IMG/VR virus record: IMGVR_UViG_3300009034_002625
Span: 1-64,000 of that record
Reading direction: 5' to 3' (one strand)
DNA length: 64,000 bases
Source of the DNA: a virus
The translations under genes and the position numbers were made by a program. Position 1 is the stretch's first letter, and each line of letters begins with the position of its first letter. The notes below the pieces were generated by a model. That model was not told the origin of the DNA and made no database searches. It saw only the letters and a list, made by a program, of their open reading frames with translations. This document shows, in pieces, positions 29,048-36,300 of this stretch.

Positions 29048-30554
29048 CAGCTTTCTCCTTACTTCTTTTTATTCCTAAATCATAGATTAAATTCAATAAA
29101 TCAAAATGTCCCAGTTTAATTTCCTTCTCTTTCGAGAATTGTTTTAATTGAATAAATTCTTTTGCTTTTCCTTTCAAGAAATCATGATCCTCATCTGGCA
29201 TTTCAACGTATCCCTCAAAGCTATATTCTTCTTTTCCTTTCTCAACGCCTTGATTGTAAACTTTTCTCAAAGCAATAAATGCGGATCTTTCAGGATTCTT
29301 TTCCTCTTTATAATCAAATGAAATCTTCCCGCCCTCTGAAGTAAGGGGAACTCTAAATCTTTTGGCTAATTCAATAACATCAGGTTTAATATCTTGAGGC
29401 TCATTATCAAAAGTTTTCAAGAAAACATCTTTATTAATATTTCTTACATAGGGATCAAGGGGTTCAAACTCAAAATCGATTTTGGGAAGACTTCCTGAAA
29501 AATTTGCTCGGATCAAAGGATCCACCAGATAAGGAAGAATATAGCCTTTAGCCATATCATTTGCCAAACTTTCAACTGCTCGAGAAAGCCATTCACTATG
29601 AATATTAGCTTTTGCATAAGATCCTCCACCACCAAAAGCTACTTCTTCAAAAACAAAGATCGCTCTCGCTTTTAGCTGATCCATCTTGTCATGATCTGCA
29701 TTAAAATCATAGACCTTACCTGCTTTTTCTTCAAGCAGTTCTATGTTCCAACCTGCTTCTGAAGGCATAGAAACCCCACCCGAAGAACGAACTGATTCTA
29801 CTATTTCCTGAATTAGATCTAAATTATCTACCATGATAGGAGAATTCTCAGAATCAAGACCAATCTGAGATTCACCTATCGGAGCTTTTCCCAGAACTGT
29901 AGCTATAGCCAGCTTCTCGGTATAAAGCCCATGATTCTCAAAAATATATTTGTCCAAAAACCAATAACGATAAGCAGATCTAATCCTGGATCTTCCGTAA
30001 AGATTCCCAAATCTTTTATCATGAGTATAAACAAAACATTTTTCTTTGGGAATAGTAACCTCTTCAGTATTGCCCCAGGGCAATTGCTGAATCAATCCAT
30101 CAAAGGAACCATCTTCGGTAACTTTGATGGTTAGATATTGGGGATCCATATCCAAGGGAATCTTCAACCACCATTGACCATCCCTTGCTTCAAATCTTTT
30201 TTCGTTACCTGAATAGCCAAATTCAAGAGCTGTTGATAAATTTCTCATCAAATGTTTCCAGATTCTTTCTAAATTCTCTGTGGCGAATTTTTTAATTTCT
30301 TGAGATTTACAAACTAATTGCCATCTCATATTCTGGATAGGTATTTTAAAAATAAGCAAAGGAAATAAGATTCCCCCATCATCCAACATTTCCTTGTATG
30401 TTGAAATTTGAATAGTATCGGGATTATAAGTTTCACCCTCTTTGATAAAAGAAAATTGATGACGACCGAGTTGTGCCGAGGTTAGAAGTTTATATAAAGA
30501 TTTTTTCTTATTTTTTTTATACTTCGTAACTTTAAATTTTGCAGTTTTAGCCAT
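29028..30554 (-). CDS. portal protein, DUF935/Mu gp29-like
   Basis: A 508-residue protein directly after the large terminase. IQISTYKEMLDDGGILFPLLIFKIPIQ, FGNLYGRSRIRSAYRYWFLDKY and FEEVAFGGGGSYAKANIHSEWL fit DUF935-type portals. Portals form the 12-fold DNA gate and dock the terminase. The start overlaps the terminase stop by 8 bases, and the end overlaps the methyltransferase by 20. Confidence 0.85.
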   Translation of the reverse strand: MAKTAKFKVTKYKKNKKKSLYKLLTSAQLGRHQFSFIKEGETYNPDTIQISTYKEMLDDGGILFPLLIFKIPIQNMRWQLVCKSQEIKKFATENLERIWKHLMRNLSTALEFGYSGNEKRFEARDGQWWLKIPLDMDPQYLTIKVTEDGSFDGLIQQLPWGNTEEVTIPKEKCFVYTHDKRFGNLYGRSRIRSAYRYWFLDKYIFENHGLYTEKLAIATVLGKAPIGESQIGLDSENSPIMVDNLDLIQEIVESVRSSGGVSMPSEAGWNIELLEEKAGKVYDFNADHDKMDQLKARAIFVFEEVAFGGGGSYAKANIHSEWLSRAVESLANDMAKGYILPYLVDPLIRANFSGSLPKIDFEFEPLDPYVRNINKDVFLKTFDNEPQDIKPDVIELAKRFRVPLTSEGGKISFDYKEEKNPERSAFIALRKVYNQGVEKGKEEYSFEGYVEMPDEDHDFLKGKAKEFIQLKQFSKEKEIKLGHFDLLNLIYDLGIKRSKEKAGDLVAK

Positions 30555-32091
30555 GCTTTATTTTCCCAAATTTTAAATTTGTTTCAATTCTAGGCCTAAA
30601 GAAAGAAGCTCTTGATAAATGCTTTTTCTTTTTTTCTTTCATTTTTCTCGCTTGCTGACTTAATATTTGTCCTCCCGATCTATATCGAAATCCTTTCGTT
30701 CCAGTTTTCGCGGCTTCTCTTGCAAAGAAACATGCCATTACAAGATCGTCTTCTTTCATATTAGGCCAGTTCTTAAGCTGTTTTATCCATTCACACCAAA
30801 TACATTTGCAGACCACAGAATGCTTTCTCCCCATAAAAATTTTCCATTTACCTTGCTCGAAATCCAAAGCCATTCCATCAATGCCTGCCAAAGATCTTTT
30901 CTGCAATTGCGTAAAGTATGCTTTTAAAGGAAGATGAGTATCCTTTGCTTCAGGTAAAGTTTTTATCCATTCCAGAAAGGATTTTTGATAAGCATTAGTT
31001 TCCACCATTATTTTTTTTGCCCAATGGATTTTTTGAAGTTGGACTACCCGTCTTGCTGTAGCAATAGAACCAAGTCTCTTTTTGCCCATTTCAACAGGAT
31101 AAAGATTTCCCTCGGGATCTCTTGCAAGGATAAAAAATGCAGAGAAAGAAGCATCGGAACGTTTTCCTATCGCAAGATCAACTCCCATAAATCTTGGCCA
31201 GTCGGAAGAAATATCAGAAGGCGATCTGGTATCAAAAACACAACTATCAACATCCTTTTCTTGGAAAGTGTGATCTTCATCGGAGACTGGTTTCAATTCA
31301 TAATTTCTTTCCCAATCTGACTTCTTCATTGATTTTCTTTTATTCTGCAATTTTGGCGCATTCCATTTATTTGGCCAGATAGGTTTAAAATCTACAATGG
31401 GTCGGATAAGCTTCTCATACTCAGGATCATTTCTTAATTCACTGGTTAAATCATCTTCATGCCAAGTAGTAGCAATATAAATTAATTTACCTCCATCTGC
31501 TAGCAAAGGAATCCAAGTTGAATAAAAAGCCCGCTTAATTGTTTCTCTCATCTTGGGAAATTGAATTGCATTCCTGAAATCTACAGGATCATCAAAAATA
31601 AGGAGGTCTGCTTGACCTCCCGTAGATGAACTGAGAATCGACCAGGCTTCAACACTTGAATCGGAGCTAACACCTGGTCTGTCAACTGTAAATTTATGTT
31701 TCGTCCAATCAAGTTCGCCGGGCATAAGATCGGGAAAAACTTCATGAAGATCGATAGAGTTTTCAATATAATATTTAATAAATCTAATTTTTGCTTTTGC
31801 CATTTCGTCAGTATTCGAAACGACTTTAATTCTCATGCGGGTATCTTTTCCAAGAGAATGAATTGCATAAGATTTGACAATAGTAGTTTTCCCATGCTTT
31901 CTAGGAATAAGAAGAAGGCCTTTTTCTTTAATTGAATCAAAAAAATCGATAATTTCATTATGAATTTCATCCAAGACTAAAGGATTTCCAGTTTTATCAT
32001 CCTTGATAACTAACTCGGTAAAATCCTTTGCATTAGTTTGAGCTCTTTCGTATTTTTCTAGTTCTTTAATTTCTTCTTCAACTGTTAGCAT
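30547..32091 (-). CDS. terminase large subunit
   Basis: About 514 residues from the ATG at 32091, which has an AGGAGAAG site; an upstream in-frame ATG lies in the small-subunit gene. The ATPase half has Walker A (PRKHGKTTIV, ~63-72), Walker B (DLLIFDDPVD, ~162-171) and a coupling ATTWHEDD. The nuclease half has a GVDLAIGKRSD Asp at ~305, VETN Glu at ~364 and DDLVMA near ~449. It packages DNA into the prohead and cuts the concatemer. The packaging type cannot be read from this alone. Confidence 0.95.
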   Translation of the reverse strand: MLTVEEEIKELEKYERAQTNAKDFTELVIKDDKTGNPLVLDEIHNEIIDFFDSIKEKGLLLIPRKHGKTTIVKSYAIHSLGKDTRMRIKVVSNTDEMAKAKIRFIKYYIENSIDLHEVFPDLMPGELDWTKHKFTVDRPGVSSDSSVEAWSILSSSTGGQADLLIFDDPVDFRNAIQFPKMRETIKRAFYSTWIPLLADGGKLIYIATTWHEDDLTSELRNDPEYEKLIRPIVDFKPIWPNKWNAPKLQNKRKSMKKSDWERNYELKPVSDEDHTFQEKDVDSCVFDTRSPSDISSDWPRFMGVDLAIGKRSDASFSAFFILARDPEGNLYPVEMGKKRLGSIATARRVVQLQKIHWAKKIMVETNAYQKSFLEWIKTLPEAKDTHLPLKAYFTQLQKRSLAGIDGMALDFEQGKWKIFMGRKHSVVCKCIWCEWIKQLKNWPNMKEDDLVMACFFAREAAKTGTKGFRYRSGGQILSQQARKMKEKKKKHLSRASFFRPRIETNLKFGKIKHG

Positions 32092-32500
32092 CCTGCTTCT
32101 CCTTCTGTTCTCGTAGCTTCCCCAACCTATCAAGCCTAGAAGATCTCGGGCTATCTCCAGAGCCACCATTTTCACTAGAAATTCTAGCAAGAACTTCCAG
32201 CTTGAATTTTTGCAAATCAATCAAACTTGTTATATTACTTGCCGTAAGCTTCTCTTGTTTCTTAACCCTATCAATAAGTTCATTACAGCTTTTCAAAATT
32301 AATTTTTTTTCGATATCGGGGATTATTTCAGTTGGCCCAAAAGAATCAACAAATTGCTTTGCTTTAATTTTCTTTTTAACTCTGTAAATTTGTTGATCAC
32401 CCAATCCTAATTCGAGTGCAATTCTCTGCCAAGAATAGCCTAGGCCCCGCATTTCGTTAGCAAGAGAAACATTTTGGTTAAATTGTTTTACTGTGTTCAT
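32078..32500 (-). CDS. terminase small subunit
   Basis: A 140-residue protein with an N-terminal helix-turn-helix (LGYSWQRIALELGLGDQQIYRVKKKI) and a central helical oligomerisation segment, then a charged tail with SPRSSRLDRLG. It overlaps the large subunit by 14 bases. Small terminase subunits recognise the packaging site and load the large subunit. Confidence 0.75.
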   Translation of the reverse strand: MNTVKQFNQNVSLANEMRGLGYSWQRIALELGLGDQQIYRVKKKIKAKQFVDSFGPTEIIPDIEKKLILKSCNELIDRVKKQEKLTASNITSLIDLQKFKLEVLARISSENGGSGDSPRSSRLDRLGKLREQKEKQDANS

Positions 32501-32712
32501 TTTTTTGAAATTATTGTTAGTTTTTTACTGGGTAAAAGAATACCTTTTTGGTAAGCTCCGCATTTTGTAGCTTGCAAAACTAAATTAGCATTGAACTCAA
32601 ATCCCTCTAATTTCCTAGCTTTGCGGTAGGTCCCAATGAAAAAATCAAGCTGTGCGATAGTTTTTTTCATTACTTCACAATTTTTGGCGAGTTTACAATC
32701 CTGACATGACAT
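32497..32712 (-). CDS. small cysteine-containing protein, first late gene
   Basis: About 71 residues from the ATG at 32712, which follows GGAAAGGA. It begins MSCQDCKLAKNC, a zinc-binding-like cysteine trio; the rest is helical. It is coupled to the terminase small subunit by a 4-base overlap. Function is unknown. Being first after the terminator-like hairpin makes it the probable leader gene of the late operon. Confidence 0.5.
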   Translation of the reverse strand: MSCQDCKLAKNCEVMKKTIAQLDFFIGTYRKARKLEGFEFNANLVLQATKCGAYQKGILLPSKKLTIISKK

Positions 32713-32733
32713 TGAGATTCCTTTCCAAAAAGA

Positions 32734-32776
32734 AAGGCTGATCCGTAAACCGTGCACGGAACAGCCTTACCTTTTT
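32734..32776. terminator. terminator-like hairpin, bidirectional
   Basis: AAGGCTG and TCCGT pair with ACGGA and CAGCCTT around a 9-base loop, with one A-A mismatch. On the plus strand a TTTTT run follows; on the minus strand a TCTTTTT run follows. It sits 22 bases upstream of the first late start codon, between the accessory operon and the late genes. It may end the accessory transcript and also attenuate late transcription. The loop holds the palindrome CCGTGCACGG, which can form a rival fold. Confidence 0.6.
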
Positions 32777-32854
32777 GTTGAATTAGGTTTGGGATGAAGA
32801 AACGTCTTTCCCCTCCCAATCAAAGGGCCAATGAGCAAAAGATTTTTTATATCA

Positions 32855-32895
32855 TACTACTATAGATTGAACTTGTTTAGACAATTACTACTATA
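32855..32895. repeat. direct repeat TACTACTATA, two copies
   Basis: TACTACTATA is at 32855-32864 and 32886-32895, starting 31 bases apart, close to three helical turns, in the AT-rich gap upstream of the late operon. The spacing suggests a protein-binding pair. Identical 10-mers in AT-rich DNA can arise by chance. Confidence 0.4.
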
Positions 32896-32904
32896 ATTAT
32901 AAGA

Positions 32905-32933
32905 TAAATAGCTTATGAATTCTAATTTGTCAA
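32905..32933 (-). promoter_or_regulatory. possible weak late promoter
   Basis: On the minus strand a perfect TTGACA (32928-32933) is followed 17 bases later by TATTTA, a poor -10; a perfect TATAAT lies 26 bases away, too far for normal use. The gap of 273 bases otherwise holds the repeats and the hairpin. A phage-coded activator could make up for the weak -10, or the site is not used. Confidence 0.25.
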
Positions 32934-33030
32934 GGAATATTTTATATTTTTTTTCTGAAATGAAGATAGAAATGTAGATAAGTGGTTAAGGCAAAAAGGT
33001 TTAAGTCGTGTAAAAATAATTTAAGAAAAT

Positions 33031-33360
33031 TTAATCTTTTAATTGTTTAGACCAATCTCGATTATAGATCCGCACTTTTCCCCTACCCTTACATTTCTTA
33101 CACCTGACTTTGGTTTTGCCATCTTTTTTTCTTGGAGTTCCAATTCTTTCATGAGTAGAACAATATCTGCATCGAAGCCAACGATAACCTTTACCACCAC
33201 ATTTCCAGCAAGTAAAAGTATTGTAGGCTTTCTCCTTCTTTTCTTTCTTTGCCTTCTTTGCCTTCTTTGCCTTGCGAATCTTGGTCTTTTCAGATTTTTG
33301 TTGAGCTTCACTATAAAATGAGGAACCCAGCAAAAGCATAAATAAAATTAAATATCTCAT
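33031..33360 (-). CDS. secreted DnaJ-type zinc finger protein
   Basis: A 109-residue protein with a signal peptide (LILFMLLLGSSFYSEA, residues ~4-19), then a Lys/Ala-rich linker. A zinc-finger-like domain follows with CWKCGGKGY, CRYC and CKKCKGRGKV, a CxxCxGxG arrangement as in the DnaJ cysteine-rich region. It may act in the envelope; role unknown. It ends the accessory operon. Confidence 0.6.
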   Translation of the reverse strand: MRYLILFMLLLGSSFYSEAQQKSEKTKIRKAKKAKKAKKEKKEKAYNTFTCWKCGGKGYRWLRCRYCSTHERIGTPRKKDGKTKVRCKKCKGRGKVRIYNRDWSKQLKD

Positions 33361-33551
33361 TTGCTTCCTTTCTCTTTTTTCTTTTTCTCAAAAATAGTTT
33401 TTTGCCCTGTAGCCTCAAAAGTTATTTCCATCTGGGTTTCCGCGGGAACCGCAGGAGAAATAACTTTCCTTTCTGCTTTAATACGAATTTCAATTCCACA
33501 ATTAGGACATACTCTTCGCTCGTCTACCAATGGCTTTCGCTCTTTGGCCAT
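33357..33551 (-). CDS. small zinc-ribbon-like protein
   Basis: A 64-residue protein with CPNCGIEI near residue 15 and a Lys-rich tail. Only one CxxC pair is present, so it may bind zinc as a dimer or not at all. It has a good GGAGG site and overlaps the next start by one codon-scale step. Function unknown. Confidence 0.45.
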   Translation of the reverse strand: MAKERKPLVDERRVCPNCGIEIRIKAERKVISPAVPAETQMEITFEATGQKTIFEKKKKEKGSK

Positions 33552-33717
33552 CCCTTGCCTCCTTTCCTTTTACTAAAATTTCCAATCTTTCCTTCAAAAA
33601 TTTTTTTCCCTTTTCATCCTCGGCTTTAAATTTTTGCTCAAGTCTTTTTCTCATTCCCTCTCTTGCACTTGGTGGAGATTTTTCAATCAGTTTTGCAATA
33701 AGTTCAGCTTCCGTCAT
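33502..33717 (-). CDS. small helical protein
   Basis: A 71-residue charged helical protein (KRLEQKFKAEDEKGKKFLKE). The ATG at 33717 follows GGAGG. It overlaps the next gene by 50 bases in another frame. Not recognised. Confidence 0.45.
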   Translation of the reverse strand: MTEAELIAKLIEKSPPSAREGMRKRLEQKFKAEDEKGKKFLKERLEILVKGKEARDGQRAKAIGRRAKSMS

Positions 33718-33925
33718 TTTTTACCTCCTCATAAGTCTCTTCAAAGATATCTCCCCGGCAAGGATACAACTCTCCCTTAATCCCCCTGATAACAAAATCA
33801 CCAGGTTCAGCCCAGACAGTTCCCCCTATAGCAGAAATGGGCATTTTCTTCCTTGTTTGAAAAGCTTGAATTACTACAGATTTTTTTCTATAGCTTTTCC
33901 ATTTATCTTTATCCTCATTTCCCAT
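33704..33925 (-). CDS. conserved phage hypothetical protein (PGDxVIRGxKGExYPC type)
   Basis: A 73-residue protein containing PGDFVIRGIKGELYPCRGD and ending IFEETYEEV. This pattern recurs in many phages as a small protein of unknown function, probably an SH3-like beta fold. It has an AAGGAGG site. Confidence 0.65.
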   Translation of the reverse strand: MGNEDKDKWKSYRKKSVVIQAFQTRKKMPISAIGGTVWAEPGDFVIRGIKGELYPCRGDIFEETYEEVKNDGS

Positions 33926-34109
33926 CCTGTTCCTCCTTCATTACTTTTACCAATTCATCCATTCTTCCTTTAAGTCGATTTAAATCTTTCTCGATTTTTT
34001 CTACTGGAAGAATAGTCCTGTAATCCTGCGCAAAGATCCGGAAAGAAGTCCAGAGAATATCCCAGACTCTTTCCGATTCTTTGGGTTTACCACCACAACA
34101 TCCTGCCAT
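33915..34109 (-). CDS. small hypothetical protein
   Basis: About 64 residues from 34109 with GGAG 8 bases upstream. It starts MAGCCGGKP and continues as an amphipathic helix. Function unknown. Confidence 0.45.
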   Translation of the reverse strand: MAGCCGGKPKESERVWDILWTSFRIFAQDYRTILPVEKIEKDLNRLKGRMDELVKVMKEEQDGK

Positions 34110-34110
34110 T

Positions 34111-34509
34111 TTAGGTCTCCAAACCAAATTTATGTCCAATAATTTTCCCAAGAACATTCCAGTTTTCCCAAGGAAAAATTACTACCGATCCATCTTCTCT
34201 AATCATAGTAGCACTGAAAGTACCATTCTCAAATTTAACTTCATAGAGAATTCTTTCCTCGGATCCAATAATTAGAAAATCCTTTTCATAAATTTCTTTT
34301 CCGTCAATATCTTTTTTTCCGCTATACCACATCAATTCGTAATCTTCATTCTTTTCTATATGAAAACCAAAAATATTCTCCGCCATATGTTGATGGGTAA
34401 TAGTAAAACTACTATTAAAGAAAATCTGAATATCATAATCTGAATCATCAGGATAAATCATTTTCTTTCGAACTTTATCGTATAAACGCATTTTAGGAAT
34501 TATTATCAT
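34111..34509 (-). CDS. YopX-like phage protein
   Basis: A 132-residue protein with the YopX layout: an N-terminal RLYDKVRKKMIYP, a middle LMWYSGKKDIDGKEIYEKDFLI and a final strand pair ending WNVLGKIIGHKFG. YopX proteins are common in phage accessory regions. Their biochemical role is not settled. Confidence 0.75.
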   Translation of the reverse strand: MIIIPKMRLYDKVRKKMIYPDDSDYDIQIFFNSSFTITHQHMAENIFGFHIEKNEDYELMWYSGKKDIDGKEIYEKDFLIIGSEERILYEVKFENGTFSATMIREDGSVVIFPWENWNVLGKIIGHKFGLET

Positions 34510-34751
34510 TTCCTTTCCTTCATAATTAGTTTTTCAGATGGACCATCATACGTATAACTTGCTCCTAAAGAAATTTTCTTTTTTCCACCACTAATTGATT
34601 GCCCTTCTTTAAAAGCGGTTTCCATTACATTGAATATTGCCATTTCTATTTTCTTCTTATGCTGCGGATCCAATTCAAACATATGCTTAGTGCCATATTC
34701 AGTTTCAATTAAGCTTACAATTTCCTGAACAGCTTTTGCTACATATTGCAT
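34506..34751 (-). CDS. small helical protein
   Basis: An 81-residue, mainly helical protein (VSLIETEYGTKHMFELDPQ), ending with a short basic tail. It overlaps the YopX-like start by 4 bases. Not recognised. Confidence 0.45.
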   Translation of the reverse strand: MQYVAKAVQEIVSLIETEYGTKHMFELDPQHKKKIEMAIFNVMETAFKEGQSISGGKKKISLGASYTYDGPSEKLIMKERK

Positions 34752-34759
34752 TTTACCTC

Positions 34760-34999
34760 CTATTTTTTTATTTTTCCAAATTTAACCAAAACACCTTTGC
34801 ATAATTCAACACCCATTTTTATTCCCAAGACATAAGCTTCTCTTAAATTATTTGCTCGATGATATTGAAATTTAACCAAATCATCATTAGCTAAATGGTC
34901 AGCTACATATTTGTCAACCATTTGTTTCAGCTCTGTCTGTTCTTTCTCCTTTTCTATCCGCTCCTTTTCTTTTTTAGTTATTCTTTTTTTCTTGGTCAT
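34760..34999 (-). CDS. small Lys-rich helical protein
   Basis: A 79-residue protein with a charged N-terminal helix (KKRITKKEKERIEKEKEQ) and a second helical half with LREAYVLGIKMGVELC. Function unknown. Confidence 0.4.
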   Translation of the reverse strand: MTKKKRITKKEKERIEKEKEQTELKQMVDKYVADHLANDDLVKFQYHRANNLREAYVLGIKMGVELCKGVLVKFGKIKK

Positions 35000-35035
35000 T
35001 TGCTTTCTCCTTTTTGTTCTATTTTGGAACTGGGG

Positions 35036-35269
35036 TTATAAATCCTCCAATTCTGTAAAAACGATCAAATCCTTTAATTTCTTTGCAATTTTCTTGTCAA
35101 GAAAGTGGATTATCGGCATACCAAGCTGTGGCGGTTTGCCCTTATATTCCAAATTTACCAAATAGTTCAAGCTGTAATCTTTCGTTTTGTAGTCAAAACA
35201 TAAGCAATAATCCTTGCTATTAATCAGTATTTCTATTTTGAGAGTATTGTTTTTTAGGGCTTGTTTCAT
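35036..35269 (-). CDS. hypothetical protein
   Basis: A 77-residue protein with alternating strands (LKIEILINSKDYCLCFDY) and a helical end. It starts with an AAGGAG-like site (AACGGAGAAAAA). Function unknown. Confidence 0.4.
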   Translation of the reverse strand: MKQALKNNTLKIEILINSKDYCLCFDYKTKDYSLNYLVNLEYKGKPPQLGMPIIHFLDKKIAKKLKDLIVFTELEDL

Positions 35270-35293
35270 TTTTTCTCCGTTAATTTTAAAAAT

Positions 35294-35632
35294 TTATTCA
35301 CCTTTAATTTCTTTAACAATAGCATCAGCATCAACAAAACCATTTGCCAATAAAACACCAGCAACATTTTCCATTAACTGAGAAAATTCTTTGTGTATCG
35401 GGTCATCGCTATTTTCGGTATCTCCTGTAAGCTTCAATGTTAATAATTCACCTATACCTTCTCCTGCTTCATGCATCAAAATACTAAATATTCTTTCACT
35501 ATCAACTCTTTTATCAATATATATATTTTTCTTCTCTACGTCTACAGCACCTTCGGAGTTTTCACCAAGCAATTTTTTGTTTTTTGTGAAATGCACTTTA
35601 AAACTATAGCCCATTATTTCCAGCATATACAT
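35294..35632 (-). CDS. zincin-like protein without full HExxH
   Basis: A 112-residue protein that resembles small phage metallopeptidase-like proteins: a short strand region (IYIDKRVD), then a helix ILMHEAGEGIGELL. The motif is HEAGE rather than HExxH, so a normal zinc site is incomplete and activity is doubtful. It is coupled to the upstream gene by TAATG. Confidence 0.45.
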   Translation of the reverse strand: MYMLEIMGYSFKVHFTKNKKLLGENSEGAVDVEKKNIYIDKRVDSERIFSILMHEAGEGIGELLTLKLTGDTENSDDPIHKEFSQLMENVAGVLLANGFVDADAIVKEIKGE

Positions 35633-35973
35633 TACAAAGATTTCCTTTCGTCAACTGAATCGTCAACCAAATCACCAATATTAAAATAAACCGGAATATT
35701 CCATTTTATCGCCATCTCCACTTCTCGGTTTGCTCCCTTACTTTCTCCAGGCAATCTTAACAGAGCATCGCATTTCTTTAATATTTTTAAATCGTATTCA
35801 TACCAGAAATCCACGGGCTTCGGACTTATCGCATGCCACAACATTGCTAAGTGTGGTATGAATGGAGTAAAGCCAAGTTTGATAAGCTCATCTGCTACTT
35901 TTACTACTCTATTTGCATTAGCAACTGGATCCGGATTTATATATGGAGCTGCTATAAAAATTATTTTATCCAT
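35632..35973 (-). CDS. nucleoside 2-deoxyribosyltransferase-like / DUF4406 protein
   Basis: About 113 residues from 35973. It starts KIIFIAAPYI and ends with CDALLRLPGESKGANREVEMAI, the usual Rossmann-like opening and the Glu-bearing helix of this superfamily. It may act in nucleotide salvage or hydrolysis. It is coupled through TAATG overlaps on both sides. Confidence 0.65.
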   Translation of the reverse strand: MDKIIFIAAPYINPDPVANANRVVKVADELIKLGFTPFIPHLAMLWHAISPKPVDFWYEYDLKILKKCDALLRLPGESKGANREVEMAIKWNIPVYFNIGDLVDDSVDERKSL

Positions 35974-36263
35974 TACAGTAATTTCCTCTTTAATATCCAA
36001 TAATATTTATCATAATTTATATCATCAGGAATATTATCATGTTTTGGACTTGTCATATCCCTTGCTTTCTTTATAAAAGATAAACCTAGAACTAAAGCCT
36101 CTGGAAGCACATCGTATCCTAATGCTTTTAGCATAGTGCTTGCAGTCTTAAAAGTGCCTAATCTATTATCTTCAGGTTCATAAGTTCCACTTTTATTTTC
36201 GCAGAGTTCAAGACATTCTTTGTCTATTTCTTCTATGATTTCTCTTAAATTTTTCTTTTTCAT
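35973..36263 (-). CDS. small hypothetical protein, nucleotide-metabolism-like
   Basis: A 96-residue helical protein with GTYEPEDNRLGTFKTAS, ALVLGLSFIKKARDM and DNIPDDINYDKYYWIL. The pattern, two helices with an acidic Asp-Asp end, resembles small DUF6378 or MazG-like phage proteins; I am not certain. It is coupled to the deoxyribosyltransferase-like gene, which supports a nucleotide role. Confidence 0.45.
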   Translation of the reverse strand: MKKKNLREIIEEIDKECLELCENKSGTYEPEDNRLGTFKTASTMLKALGYDVLPEALVLGLSFIKKARDMTSPKHDNIPDDINYDKYYWILKRKLL

Positions 36264-36272
36264 AATTCTCCT

Positions 36273-36297
36273 TTAGGTTTGATAATCACGAACCTAA
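36273..36297 (-). promoter_or_regulatory. hairpin overlapping a ribosome site
   Basis: TTAGGTT and AACCTAA form a perfect 7-bp inverted repeat with an 11-base loop. On the minus strand the second arm runs directly into AGGAG, the ribosome site of the 36263 gene. It may weaken or time translation of that gene, or stabilise the end of the upstream phosphoesterase message. Confidence 0.4.
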
Positions 36298-36300
36298 TCG

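Noticed and set aside
32896-32933. TTGACA with TATAAT in the late gap as a strong promoter
   Set aside because: The spacing is 26 bases, too long for sigma70; only a weak -10 sits at 17 bases.
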